Assembly: GCA_900314885.1 (NCBI GenBank)
Contig: OMWY01000002.1
Location: forward strand, 120,745 to 184,744
Length of the DNA stretch: 64,000 nucleotides
Direction of reading: 5' to 3'
Source of the DNA: an uncultured Eubacteriales bacterium
GTDB lineage: Bacteria > Bacillota > Clostridia > Lachnospirales > Lachnospiraceae
Shown: positions 24,027 through 32,781 of the stretch, piece after piece
Numbering within the stretch: the first letter of the stretch is position 1
Layout of the letters: every line of letters begins with the position of its first letter
Notes under the pieces: generated by a model
What the model saw: only the letters and a program-made list of their open reading frames with translations
Database searches by the model: none
What the model was told of the DNA's origin: nothing
Program-made: the position numbers and the translations under genes

Positions 24027-25356
24027 TGATCTCGTAAGGATGGGACTCAGAAACCTCAACAGAAGGCGGGCTCGTACCGCCTTAACTGTTATAGGTATCG
24101 TAATCGGAACCATTTCCATTACTGTCATGTTCTCTATAGGTATCGGCCTTAACAAGAGCTTTGAGGAGCAGGTCATGCAGATGGGGTCCATGACCATGAT
24201 TACCGTAAACAATTATGCCGATACCATGAATTCGAAGGGTGATTATACAGGCTCGAAGGAGCAGAAGCTCGATGACAAGCTTGTGGAAAGCATAAAGCAG
24301 ATACCTCATGTGAAAAATGTATCGCCTGTTACTGATGTGAATATAGAGCTTCACTCGGGTAGATATATGAACTCCACGAATATCAGTGTAATGGATTCGT
24401 CTTCATTTGAGGATTTCGGATTTCCCGCTCTTAACAGTGGTGATTATAACCCTTCGGATTCCAAAAGACGGGTAAAGATCTGGGCCGGCAAGGATTTATT
24501 TTCTTACTTTTACGACCCGAATAGCTCAAACTTCCAGTCTAAGGCTATAGACCCGGAGAAGGACAGAATAACTGTGAGCCTTGCCCAGGATGAGAATACT
24601 CCTACTGATTCGAATACAGGCAAAGTGACTGTTGATTTTAAGAAATACACAGCCGATGTCTGCACATTTAACACTGATGACTACTCTGAGTACAGCTATT
24701 CCATGTACATGGACCGATCGGACTTTGAGAACATGTATAAGGATTATCTCAGCCAGCTTACCGGTGACGCGAAGAAGAAGGCCAAGAAGAAGCTGACGGT
24801 TTACTCAAGCATCAAGGTAAACGCTGACAATGTTAAGAATGTAGAGAAGATCCAGGAGGCTATAACGGCCCTCGGATACCAGTCATCGAGCCTTTCCTCC
24901 ATGACCAAGCAGATGCAGCAGACCAGTAACATGATTCAGGCGGTTCTTGGAGGAATCGGAGCGGTAGCCATGATTGTCGCTGCCATATCGATAGCCAACA
25001 CTATGGTCATGTCTATCTATGAGCGTACCAAGGAAATCGGTGTCATGAAGGTGTTAGGCTGCCAGGTTTCGGATATCAAGAAGCTTTTTCTCTTTGAGTC
25101 GGGAATGATGGGACTCATAGGCGGTGTAATCGGAATCGCTTTAAGCTACCTTGCTTCATTTATTATTAACCGATTTGGAGGCCAGATACTCTCCTCAATG
25201 GATGGAGGCGGTGGAGCGTCGAAACTGTCTATCATACCGTGGTGGCTCCCTGTCGCGTCTTCGCTATTCGCGCTTCTTGTGGGCGTCCTTTCAGGTTACT
25301 ATCCTGCGAGCCGCGCCACCAAGATCTCAGCCATAGAAGCAATGAAATCAGAATAA
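24016..25356 (+). CDS. MacB/FtsX-type ABC permease
   Basis: 446 residues: N-terminal helix after MRISDLVRMGLRNLNRRRAR (residues 1-45), a MacB_PCD periplasmic-type domain (about 50-305), then an FtsX core with three helices (about 315-440), including ISIANTMVMSIYERTKEIGVM and GVLSGYYPASRATKISAIEA, both conserved in this family. These permeases act as mechanotransmitters, not importers. The start overlaps the preceding gene by 11 bases. With the ATPase at 20253 it should form the functional ABC unit; the two intervening proteins are likely partners. Confidence 0.93.
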   Translation: MRISDLVRMGLRNLNRRRARTALTVIGIVIGTISITVMFSIGIGLNKSFEEQVMQMGSMTMITVNNYADTMNSKGDYTGSKEQKLDDKLVESIKQIPHVKNVSPVTDVNIELHSGRYMNSTNISVMDSSSFEDFGFPALNSGDYNPSDSKRRVKIWAGKDLFSYFYDPNSSNFQSKAIDPEKDRITVSLAQDENTPTDSNTGKVTVDFKKYTADVCTFNTDDYSEYSYSMYMDRSDFENMYKDYLSQLTGDAKKKAKKKLTVYSSIKVNADNVKNVEKIQEAITALGYQSSSLSSMTKQMQQTSNMIQAVLGGIGAVAMIVAAISIANTMVMSIYERTKEIGVMKVLGCQVSDIKKLFLFESGMMGLIGGVIGIALSYLASFIINRFGGQILSSMDGGGGASKLSIIPWWLPVASSLFALLVGVLSGYYPASRATKISAIEAMKSE

Positions 25357-25375
25357 GGGACACACCAGATAAAAC

Positions 25376-25398
25376 AGAAGCCAGCTATGCTGGCTTCT
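25376..25398. terminator. Bidirectional terminator after the MacB-like operon
   Basis: AGAAGCCAGC and GCTGGCTTCT pair around a TAT loop, placed between the + strand permease and the - strand small genes. Confidence 0.85.
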
Positions 25399-25404
25399 TA
25401 TTGT

Positions 25405-25539
25405 TTAAGAATAATTTTCATCATTCAATGCCTTCATAAGTTCGGAGACAGAATTATAAGGTCCATACAAGTCCTCTCCATTCTCGGAAGATTCCATAGT
25501 TAATATTGTTATGTTATTGGTGACATTAGTATCGTTCAT
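25405..25539 (-). CDS. Small acidic hypothetical protein (44 aa)
   Basis: I start it at the ATG at 25539 because GGAGGTGATT lies just ahead; a longer frame to 25620 lacks an SD. The product begins MNDTNVTNNITILTMESSEN and ends SVSELMKALNDENYS. The tail resembles the C-terminal segment of some RelB/DinJ-like antitoxins, but nothing else does. It follows the antitoxin-like gene at 25851 on the same strand by about 90 bases. Function unknown. Confidence 0.5.
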   Translation of the reverse strand: MNDTNVTNNITILTMESSENGEDLYGPYNSVSELMKALNDENYS

Positions 25540-25632
25540 GCAATCACCTCCAAACTGTGTCCATCGATTTAACAAGGTATAACCAATTGTTTTTAATATA
25601 GTGTTAATCCAGTCAAGCATGATTGCATCATC

Positions 25633-25851
25633 TCAAATCATACTCCGTTCTCTTAATTCATTAACCGCATCTTCATCTACATCAATTGTTCCAGCATATT
25701 TCATTATGGCGTTTTTCTTTTTTTGACGGCTGCTTGTCGCTTCCTCGTTTGTCCCACCTTGCTGAATTTTATCAATCAATTGAATAACAAATCTGACGTT
25801 GTCATCTGACAACTGATCAATTTTATTATAAGCTTCCTGCTGCAATGTCAT
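25633..25851 (-). CDS. Small antitoxin-like protein (72 aa)
   Basis: Starts at ATG 25851, with GAAAGGAGACA 8-10 bases ahead; the longer frame to 25917 would begin inside the promoter. The sequence MTLQQEAYNKIDQLSDDNVR, then FVIQLIDKI, a polar linker, and a C-terminal DVDEDAVNELRERSMI resembles small proteins encoded beside PIN-domain toxins in gut Firmicutes. No toxin gene is adjacent. The assignment rests on general resemblance only. Confidence 0.5.
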   Translation of the reverse strand: MTLQQEAYNKIDQLSDDNVRFVIQLIDKIQQGGTNEEATSSRQKKKNAIMKYAGTIDVDEDAVNELRERSMI

Positions 25852-25888
25852 AATCAGTGTCTCCTTTCGAAAATTGATTCTTGAGTAA

Positions 25889-25917
25889 AATGTATCATAT
25901 TTAACGTAATATGTCAA
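25889..25917 (-). promoter_or_regulatory. Promoter of the minus-strand small genes
   Basis: On the minus strand TTGACA (25917-25912), 17 bp, TACATT (25894-25889). The start point lies about 30 bases before ATG 25851. Confidence 0.72.
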
Positions 25918-25965
25918 TGGAAGCTGTTTCTTTACAAAATGATAATGAATACATTATGTATATTT

Positions 25966-25996
25966 TATCATTCAAATGTTGACACTTTGAATGATA
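25966..25996. promoter_or_regulatory. Operator-like perfect dyad at the DinJ-like promoter
   Basis: TATCATTCAAA (25966-25976) and TTTGAATGATA (25986-25996) form an 11-bp perfect inverted repeat around TGTTGACAC, centred on the -35 box. This is where an antitoxin would autorepress. Confidence 0.75.
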
Positions 25997-26007
25997 TATG
26001 CTAATAT
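25979..26007 (+). promoter_or_regulatory. Promoter of the DinJ/RelB-like gene
   Basis: TTGACA (25979-25984), 17 bp, TAATAT (26002-26007). The -35 box is inside the dyad at 25966-25996. Confidence 0.78.
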
Positions 26008-26031
26008 TTGAATTGGAAGGAGGCAAACTGT

Positions 26032-26220
26032 ATGACAACCATAACACTCAGGATATCGGATGAAGATAAAGAAGAATTAGATGAAGTTGTGGAAGCCATG
26101 GGTATGAACCTCACGACTTTTTATATGGTCTATACCAAGCGGGTGTTAAGGGAACGACGCATCCCCTTTGACATCTCCGCCCCAATAGATGAAGAAGAAT
26201 CAAAGAAGGAGGAACGATAG
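26032..26220 (+). CDS. RelB/DinJ-family antitoxin, no toxin alongside
   Basis: 62-residue ribbon-helix-helix antitoxin: strand TTITLRISDEDKEELDEVVE, then GMNLTTFYMVYTKRVLRE and RRIPFDIS, the diagnostic DinJ/RelB ending. AAGGAGG lies 8 bases before ATG 26032. It normally forms a complex with a RelE/YafQ mRNA interferase encoded just downstream, but here the stop codon runs straight into a palindromic repeat (26220) and then clpB. The promoter with its operator dyad is intact, so the antitoxin may still autoregulate or act on a distant toxin. Confidence 0.85.
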   Translation: MTTITLRISDEDKEELDEVVEAMGMNLTTFYMVYTKRVLRERRIPFDISAPIDEEESKKEER

Positions 26221-26286
26221 TGCCTGGTCCCGTAAAATTTATCTTAACTGCGTAGCAGTTAGGAGAAATTTTATGGTACCTGGCAC
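26220..26286. repeat. Palindromic element, copy A
   Basis: Left arm starts GTGCCTGGTCCCG and continues to TAAAATTT; right arm is AAATTTTATGG then TACCTGGCAC. The centre is a separate stem TAACTGC-GTA-GCAGTTA. Both 21-bp arms are identical to those of the copy at 55891-55956, while the centre differs. The first base is the last base of the DinJ-like stop codon. Confidence 0.88.
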
Positions 26287-26309
26287 GGAAAGATAAGGAG
26301 GAAGAGTAA

Positions 26310-28922
26310 ATGAACCTTGATAAAATGACTCAAAAGACTCAGGAAATGATACGGTCGGCCCAGTCTCTGGCTGAAGACAATCATAACCAGAACATTGAGC
26401 AGGCCCATATCCTGTATTCACTTATAACCCAGGAAAATGGTCTCATTTCCGAGCTCTTTAAGAAAATGGGCGTCTCTCTGCCAAACCTAGAGGCAGAGAC
26501 AAAGCACATAGTAGACGGCTATCCGAAGGTCTCAGGCAGTGGCTTTTCAGGAAACCAGATCTATATAAGTCGTGAGACCGAGGACGCCTTCAACGCCGCA
26601 GAGGAAGAAGCTAAGAAAATGAATGACTCCTACCTATCGGTGGAGCATGTAATGCTAGGTATTCTCGATAAGCCCGACAGGCTGATGGGTGACCTTTTTA
26701 AGAACTTCAATATCACAAAGGACGGCTTCCTTAAGGTACTCATGGAAGTCAGAGGCGACCAGAATGTTACGAACGAGAACCCGGAGGAAACCTACAATGT
26801 CCTCAAGAAATACGGCCAGGAGCTTGTTAGCCTTGCGAGGGCCGGAAAGCTTGACCCTGTTATAGGCCGTGATGATGAGATAAGAAATACTATCCAGATA
26901 TTGTCAAGAAAGAGAAAGAACAACCCTGTCCTCATAGGTGAACCGGGTGTCGGAAAAACCGCTATAGCAGAGGGATTGGCACAACGTATTGTAAATGGCG
27001 ATGTGCCGAACTCTCTTAAGGACCGCGAGATATTTTCTCTTGATCTCGGAGCCCTGGTTGCCGGAGCGAAATACCGCGGCGAGTTCGAGGAGCGTTTCAA
27101 GGCAGTTCTTAACGCAATAAAGAAGAGCGATGGAAAGATTATCCTCTTCATAGATGAGCTTCATACCATAGTAGGAGCCGGTAGGACCGACGGCGCCATG
27201 GATGCCGGAAACCTTCTTAAGCCTATGCTTGCTAGAGGCGAGCTTCACTGTATCGGCGCTACTACCCTTGATGAGTACCGAGAGTACATAGAGAAGGATG
27301 CCGCCCTTGAGAGACGTTTCCAGCCTGTAATGGTCGACGAGCCGACAGTAGAGGATACGATTTCGATTCTGCGTGGTCTGAAGGAGCGCTATGAGGTATT
27401 CCACGGTGTTAAAATTCAGGACCAGGCCCTGATAGCGGCGGCTACCCTCTCCAATCGGTACATTTCCGACAGATTCCTTCCCGATAAGGCTATCGACCTC
27501 GTGGATGAGGCCTGCGCCATGGTCCGCACGGAAATGGATTCCATGCCTGCTGAGCTTGACGACATAAGACGTAAGATTCTACAGCTTCAGATAGAGGAAA
27601 ATGCCCTGAAACGTGAGACGGACCAGATCACACAGGAACATCTCGCCGACATCAGAAAGCAGCTTTCAGAGCTCCAGGGCCAGTATGATGCTATGAAAGC
27701 TAAGTGGCAGAACGAGAAGAACTCTATCGGCAAGGTTCAGAAGCTCCGTGAGGAGATAAATGATGTAAATACCCAGATAGAGAAGGCTGAACGTGAGTAT
27801 GACCTCAACAAGGCCTCAGAGCTAAAATATGGAAAGCTTCCTCAGCTAAAGGCTGAACTCGAGAAGGAGGAAAAAATCGCCGATGAGCAGAAGGATGGCA
27901 ATTCAGATACCCTCCTTCGCGACAAGGTCACGGATGATGAGATAGCGAAAATAGTTGAACGCTGGACGGGAATCCCTGTGAACAGGCTTCTTCAGGGCGA
28001 ACGCGACAAGCTTCTCCATATGGAGGATATCCTCCATAAGAGGGTTATAGGCCAGGATGAGGCTGTAAAGAAGGTCGCTGAGGCTGTCATGAGGAGCCGT
28101 GCCGGAATCAAGGACCCTAAGAGGCCTATCGGTTCATTTATGTTCTTAGGACCTACCGGTGTAGGTAAGACAGAGCTTGCGAAGGCACTTGCTGAAGCTC
28201 TCTTTGATGATGAAAGGAACATGATCCGAATCGACATGACCGAGTATATGGAGAAATACTCAGTGAGCCGTCTCATAGGAGCGCCTCCGGGATATGTAGG
28301 TTATGAGGAGGGCGGTCAGCTCACGGAAGCAGTCAGACGTAAGCCTTATTCAGTCGTACTCTTTGATGAAATAGAGAAGGCCCATCCTGATGTATTTAAC
28401 ATCCTCCTTCAGGTGCTCGATGACGGCCGTATCACAGACTCGCAGGGACGGACAGTTGATTTTAAGAATACTATCATTATTCTTACGTCAAACCTCGGTT
28501 CACCTTATATTCTGGAAGGCATAGAACCGAATGGAGAAATAAGCGCTGAAGCAAAGGAAAAGGTAAATGATCTCCTCAAGCAAAGCTTCAGGCCGGAATT
28601 CCTCAACAGGCTGGATGATATCGTCTTCTATAAGCCGCTTGCAAAAGAAAATATCGGAAGGATCGTTGACCTTATGCTTGTAGACCTTAAGAAGCGTCTC
28701 GCCGATAAGAACCTAAGTCTTGAACTCACCGATGCCGCAAAGGATTACATCATAGACAAGGGCTATGATGTGACCTATGGCGCAAGGCCGCTTAAGAGAC
28801 TTCTTCAGAGTGAGGTTGAGACCCTTATTGCGCGCGAGATAATAGGTAAAGATCTGACACCGGGAAGTACGCTTACAGTAGACTATAACGGGACAGAGCT
28901 TACGGTGACTGAAAAACAGTAA
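26310..28922 (+). CDS. clpB: ATP-dependent disaggregase ClpB
   Basis: Hexameric AAA+ chaperone that rescues aggregated proteins with DnaK. 870 residues: Clp_N repeat domain (1-145), first AAA+ domain with Walker A GEPGVGKT near residue 210 and Walker B IILFIDELHT, a coiled-coil middle domain (about 400-525), second AAA+ domain with GPTGVGKTE near 613 and VVLFDEIEKAHPD, and the C-terminal ClpB domain. The long middle domain separates it from ClpC/ClpA. AAGGAGG precedes the ATG by 8 bases. No CIRCE element is visible upstream; the palindrome at 26220 occupies that space. Confidence 0.97.
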   Translation: MNLDKMTQKTQEMIRSAQSLAEDNHNQNIEQAHILYSLITQENGLISELFKKMGVSLPNLEAETKHIVDGYPKVSGSGFSGNQIYISRETEDAFNAAEEEAKKMNDSYLSVEHVMLGILDKPDRLMGDLFKNFNITKDGFLKVLMEVRGDQNVTNENPEETYNVLKKYGQELVSLARAGKLDPVIGRDDEIRNTIQILSRKRKNNPVLIGEPGVGKTAIAEGLAQRIVNGDVPNSLKDREIFSLDLGALVAGAKYRGEFEERFKAVLNAIKKSDGKIILFIDELHTIVGAGRTDGAMDAGNLLKPMLARGELHCIGATTLDEYREYIEKDAALERRFQPVMVDEPTVEDTISILRGLKERYEVFHGVKIQDQALIAAATLSNRYISDRFLPDKAIDLVDEACAMVRTEMDSMPAELDDIRRKILQLQIEENALKRETDQITQEHLADIRKQLSELQGQYDAMKAKWQNEKNSIGKVQKLREEINDVNTQIEKAEREYDLNKASELKYGKLPQLKAELEKEEKIADEQKDGNSDTLLRDKVTDDEIAKIVERWTGIPVNRLLQGERDKLLHMEDILHKRVIGQDEAVKKVAEAVMRSRAGIKDPKRPIGSFMFLGPTGVGKTELAKALAEALFDDERNMIRIDMTEYMEKYSVSRLIGAPPGYVGYEEGGQLTEAVRRKPYSVVLFDEIEKAHPDVFNILLQVLDDGRITDSQGRTVDFKNTIIILTSNLGSPYILEGIEPNGEISAEAKEKVNDLLKQSFRPEFLNRLDDIVFYKPLAKENIGRIVDLMLVDLKKRLADKNLSLELTDAAKDYIIDKGYDVTYGARPLKRLLQSEVETLIAREIIGKDLTPGSTLTVDYNGTELTVTEKQ

Positions 28923-28941
28923 TAAGAGATTCATGAAAATA

Positions 28942-28975
28942 GGTGGCGGGCAATATATGCCTGCCGCCTTTTTGA
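28942..28975 (+). terminator. Terminator of clpB
   Basis: GGTGGCGGGCA and TGCCTGCCGCC form a G-C-rich stem followed by TTTTTG. Confidence 0.87.
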
Positions 28976-29009
28976 ATTTTGTGAAACCTTACATTTGCGG
29001 AAAAGGACC

Positions 29010-29039
29010 TTGACTTTACCACTTTAATGCTGTTACAAT
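29010..29039 (+). promoter_or_regulatory. Promoter of tyrS
   Basis: TTGACT (29010-29015), 18 bp, TACAAT (29034-29039). The leader to ATG 29099 is only about 50 bases. Confidence 0.65.
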
Positions 29040-29098
29040 AAGAATGGCTGTTCAGACAGTTTAAGAACAGAAAATACTTAATCCAAGGGGATAAAAAG

Positions 29099-30331
29099 AT
29101 GCAGGTTTATGAAGAACTTAAGGCAAGAGGACTTCTTGCGCAGGTAACAGATGAAGATGTAATAAAAGACCTTGTGAATAACGGCAAGGCCACATTCTAT
29201 ATAGGCTTCGACCCGACAGCGGACTCACTCCATGTAGGTCATTTCATGACACTCGTTCTCATGAAGCGCCTCCAGATGGCCGGAAATAAGCCTATAGCTC
29301 TTATCGGCGGCGGTACCGGCATGATAGGTGATCCGTCAGGCAGAAATGATATGCGTTCCATGATGACGAATGAGACGATCGACCATAACTGTGAATGCTT
29401 CAGAAAGCAGATGGAGAGGTTCATTAGCTTCGGTGACGGCGCGAGCGACGCCATCATGGTAAATAACGCCGACTGGCTCCGCGATATGAACTTCATGGAA
29501 TTCATGAGAGAGATAGGAGTCCATTTCAACGTGGCGACCATGCTTCGTTCCCGCGCTTACGAGAACAGGATGGGTCGTGAGGGCGGCCTCACCTTCTTTG
29601 AAATGAGCTACATGCTCCTTCAGGCCTATGATTTCTACAGACTCTACTGCGATTACGGCTGCAACCTCGAGTTCGGCGGTGATGACCAGTGGTCTAACAT
29701 GCTCGCGGGTACTGAGCTCATTAGGAAGAAGCTTGGCAAGGACGCTTCAGCCATGACTATAACCCTTCTCACCAAGTCAGACGGCAAGAAAATGGGCAAG
29801 ACAGCGGGCGGCGCCGTATGGCTCGACCCTGATAAGACCAGCCCTTACGATTTCTACCAGTACTGGAGAAATGTGGATGACGCCGATGTGCTTAAGTGCA
29901 TCAAGATGCTCACATTCCTTCCTCTTGATGAGATCGCTGAGATGGAAAAATGGGAAGGCGCGAAGCTTAATGAGGCAAAGCAGATCTTAGCTTACGAACT
30001 TACCAAGATGGTTCACGGCGAGGACGAGGCTAAGAAGGCCGAGGAAGGAGCCAAAGCCCTCTTTGCGGGCGGTGGCAATACCGACAATATGCCAACCTAT
30101 ACCATGTCCATGGAAGACGCAAGGGATGGAGCTTTCGACATCGTAACCATTTTACACAAATCCGGCCTTGTAGATACAAGGTCAGACGGCAGACGCGCCG
30201 TAGAACAGGGAGGTGTATCTGTAGATGGAAACAAGATTACTGACTTCAAATTTACATTCAAGCCTGAAGACCTCAAAGACGGAATCGTCGTTAAGCGCGG
30301 AAAGAAGAAGTTCTGCAAGGTTAACGCGTAA
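29099..30331 (+). CDS. tyrS: Tyrosyl-tRNA synthetase
   Basis: Charges tRNA-Tyr with tyrosine. 410 residues: Rossmann catalytic domain with the HIGH-class motif HVGH (PTADSLHVGHFMTL), tyrosine/ATP pocket segments YMLLQAYDFYRLY and GGDDQWSNM, and the KMSKS-equivalent KSDGKKMGKTAGG. A C-terminal S4 RNA-binding domain (about 345-410) ends GKKKFCKVNA. SD AAGGGG lies 8-9 bases ahead. The last 107 bases also carry the start of the next gene in another frame. No T-box leader is present. Confidence 0.97.
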   Translation: MQVYEELKARGLLAQVTDEDVIKDLVNNGKATFYIGFDPTADSLHVGHFMTLVLMKRLQMAGNKPIALIGGGTGMIGDPSGRNDMRSMMTNETIDHNCECFRKQMERFISFGDGASDAIMVNNADWLRDMNFMEFMREIGVHFNVATMLRSRAYENRMGREGGLTFFEMSYMLLQAYDFYRLYCDYGCNLEFGGDDQWSNMLAGTELIRKKLGKDASAMTITLLTKSDGKKMGKTAGGAVWLDPDKTSPYDFYQYWRNVDDADVLKCIKMLTFLPLDEIAEMEKWEGAKLNEAKQILAYELTKMVHGEDEAKKAEEGAKALFAGGGNTDNMPTYTMSMEDARDGAFDIVTILHKSGLVDTRSDGRRAVEQGGVSVDGNKITDFKFTFKPEDLKDGIVVKRGKKKFCKVNA

Positions 30332-31910
30332 GAGAATTTTCGTAGTGGCGATAGCGGGAGCGCTTGTCCTTAGCTTCCCACTGCCTGCGAAGGCCGCTTC
30401 AAGCGAGGGAGTATTCGGGAACTTTATGGGCCAGAGCGACCTCTCGGGATTCTCGAGCCTTGAGAAGGACATTTACAATTATCTTAAGAAGCAAATTATC
30501 GCTGTCGCGAACGGAACCGCGAAGGCCGAAGACGTTGAGACAATTTATGGAAATGTCAAGGGCATAAGCACAGTATTTACAATGACGAACAGGAATGTCG
30601 CAAGCCTCAGAACCCTTGCAAATACAGGCAACAGCGATGTAATAATTCGTGATTTAAGGAATATAAATACATCAAAGATAATAGAAGCCCTGATGAATGA
30701 CTGCCCTTACGAGCTCTACTGGTTCAACAGGCAGACAAATACGGAGTACGAGCTTTCCGGGACCGTTGACAATCCCGTGCTCAGATATACAATGAAGCTC
30801 GGCGTTGGGAGTGACTTTGCGGTTAAGACGTCAGGTATGTACTACAATGACGCTTATGTTGCCCTGTCATCGGTTGAACTTGCCGACAGGGCTATAAGAA
30901 ACGCTAAGAATATAGTGTCTGCGAATACGGGCAAGAGCGATTACGCAAAGCTCTTTGCCTACAAGCAGGCTATCTGTGATATGAATACCTACAATGCGGC
31001 TGCCGCACAGTCCGCTTATCAGACGAGCCTTATAAATCCATGGGAATTTACCAGTGTCCTTGACGGTGATGACTCCACGAACGGTGTATGCGAGGCCTAT
31101 TCTAAGGCATTTAAGCTACTCTGTGATCTCTCGGATTTCAGCTCACCGAATGTAAAGGCCTATCTCGTATCGGGAACCATGAGCGGAGAGATGTCTGGCT
31201 CTGTCGACCATATGTGGAATATTGTCACTATGGAAAATGGAGAAAATTACCTCGTCGATGTCACAAACTGTGATGATGGGTCCATCGGAAGTCCCGACAA
31301 GCTCTTTTTAGGTCCGGACGAGAGTGTGCCGACAGGAAGTCCTTACAGTGGATACAGGGTAGATATTGAACATGAGGGTTACTATCCGACCTGGGTAGGG
31401 TATACCTACGCATCCGACACCTTTGCTTCGGTATCCGCGTCTGTACTGACACTTTCGACTGCGGTTTATAACCCATATCAGTCCGGTACCTACAGCGGAG
31501 CGTCTACGAAGCTATCACTTCCGGAGGTAACCACGGTATCGGATGAGGAGGCCTCAGCGACTGTAGGCTCCACAGGTACAGGCGGAAACGACTCGAATTC
31601 AACATCAGATTCAGCTTCCGCGACAAGCGATGTCACCGCAGTTACCACAAGTCAGATAAACAGTATTAAGCTTGCCTCAACTAATGGCAGCGTGAAGCGG
31701 GGCAAGACAAAGAAGATAACTCTTTCGTCAACAGCGGATACAAGCGTTATTAAGAAGATAAGCTACAAATCACTTAATACGAGGGTCGCTAAAGTAAGCT
31801 CCAAGGGAAAGATAACCGGCCTCAGGAAGGGTAAGGCTAAAATCCGTGTAACTGTGACCCTTACGAACGGGGCAAAGAAATATTTTACATACACGATTAC
31901 CGTAAAGTAA
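30225..31910 (+). CDS. Secreted transglutaminase-like protein with Ig-like C-terminus
   Basis: 561 residues. The signal sequence has a long charged n-region (1-40) before VVAIAGALVLSFPLPAKA. The transglutaminase-like core (about 240-390) carries Cys289 in NGVCEAYSKAF, His329 in DHMWNIV and Asp345 in LVDVTNCD, the expected triad. After a Ser/Thr linker comes one Ig-like domain (about 475-561: VKRGKTKKITLSS, SSKGKITGLRKGKAKI). The only canonical start before the signal peptide is ATG 30225, inside tyrS, and GGAGGTG lies 9 bases upstream; hence a 107-base overlap. Likely a cell-wall or extracellular protease or cross-linker; substrate unknown. Confidence 0.85.
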   Translation: METRLLTSNLHSSLKTSKTESSLSAERRSSARLTRKRIFVVAIAGALVLSFPLPAKAASSEGVFGNFMGQSDLSGFSSLEKDIYNYLKKQIIAVANGTAKAEDVETIYGNVKGISTVFTMTNRNVASLRTLANTGNSDVIIRDLRNINTSKIIEALMNDCPYELYWFNRQTNTEYELSGTVDNPVLRYTMKLGVGSDFAVKTSGMYYNDAYVALSSVELADRAIRNAKNIVSANTGKSDYAKLFAYKQAICDMNTYNAAAAQSAYQTSLINPWEFTSVLDGDDSTNGVCEAYSKAFKLLCDLSDFSSPNVKAYLVSGTMSGEMSGSVDHMWNIVTMENGENYLVDVTNCDDGSIGSPDKLFLGPDESVPTGSPYSGYRVDIEHEGYYPTWVGYTYASDTFASVSASVLTLSTAVYNPYQSGTYSGASTKLSLPEVTTVSDEEASATVGSTGTGGNDSNSTSDSASATSDVTAVTTSQINSIKLASTNGSVKRGKTKKITLSSTADTSVIKKISYKSLNTRVAKVSSKGKITGLRKGKAKIRVTVTLTNGAKKYFTYTITVK

Positions 31911-31946
31911 TAATGAAAATCAACACATTTACAAGGGGAAATTGAA

Positions 31947-32768
31947 ATGAAGGAATATACAAGCTATATTTTCGACCTGTACGGAACACTTATCAACATT
32001 AAGACCGATGAAAATGATCCTAAATTCTGGAAGAAAATGGCCCGGATTTACGCTAGCCAGGGCGCCTATTACAAGGGAAAGGAGCTTCATAAGGCTTACA
32101 TTTCCCTTGTGACAGGTAAAGAAGAAAGGCTTTCGTCGGAGCTTGGCACTAAGTACCCTGAGATAGACCTCGGTGAGGTTTTCTGGGAGCTTTACGCAAA
32201 TGCCCCGAAGACAGGGAGCGAGATGCTAACGCCTGCTGTCGGTGACAGATTTAAGTTCCTCAACCCTAAGACCTGCACCCACGCAGAGAAGGCCGTTTTT
32301 GTTGAAATGATCGCGAATGAATTCAGGGTCCGTTCGAGGAAGAAGCTGAAATTATTTAAGAACACAGAGCGCACACTCTTAGAACTCAGGAGACGGGGTA
32401 AGAAGGTCTATCTTCTTTCAAACGCCCAGGCGCTCTTTACATGGCCTGAGCTCTCGCAGACAGGCCTTATTCCATATTTTAACGATATTTTTATCTCATC
32501 CGAGCATAAGATGAAGAAGCCCGCGAGGAAATTTATGGAAGAACTCCTCGCTAAGGACGCCATTTCACGCGAAAATGCCGTAATGATAGGAGATAACATG
32601 GACTCCGATATGGCAATCGCCGCGAAGTGCGGAGTCGACGGCATATTAATAAATTCGCGTAAATTGTCGAAAAAGGAGATAAAGGCGGAACTTGAAAGCC
32701 TCCGCGCGGAGCTCGGCACAGACTTCGAGCCCGCGGAGATAGTGGACGATATTAGCGAGATACTATAG
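31947..32768 (+). CDS. HAD-family hydrolase
   Basis: 273-residue haloacid-dehalogenase-superfamily protein. Motif I is FDLYGTLIN with Asp10 as nucleophile; the second Asp of DxD is Tyr, as in the dehalogenase-like DxYGT branch. Motif II is VYLLSNAQ, motif III Lys lies in SSEHKMKKP, and motif IV is MIGDNMDSDMAIA. An alpha-helical cap of about 100 residues sits between I and II. AAGGGGAA precedes the ATG. It is followed after 13 bases by the AAA-ATPase gene. Substrate is not predictable. Confidence 0.9.
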   Translation: MKEYTSYIFDLYGTLINIKTDENDPKFWKKMARIYASQGAYYKGKELHKAYISLVTGKEERLSSELGTKYPEIDLGEVFWELYANAPKTGSEMLTPAVGDRFKFLNPKTCTHAEKAVFVEMIANEFRVRSRKKLKLFKNTERTLLELRRRGKKVYLLSNAQALFTWPELSQTGLIPYFNDIFISSEHKMKKPARKFMEELLAKDAISRENAVMIGDNMDSDMAIAAKCGVDGILINSRKLSKKEIKAELESLRAELGTDFEPAEIVDDISEIL

Positions 32769-32781
32769 AAAGGCGGAGAAA

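Noticed and set aside
26287..26309. CIRCE element for clpB
   Set aside because: No TTAGCACTC-N9-GAGTGCTAA repeat; the leader is filled by the palindromic element.
28976..29098. T-box leader upstream of tyrS
   Set aside because: Leader is only about 50 bases and lacks the T-box TGGNACCGCG sequence and specifier stem.
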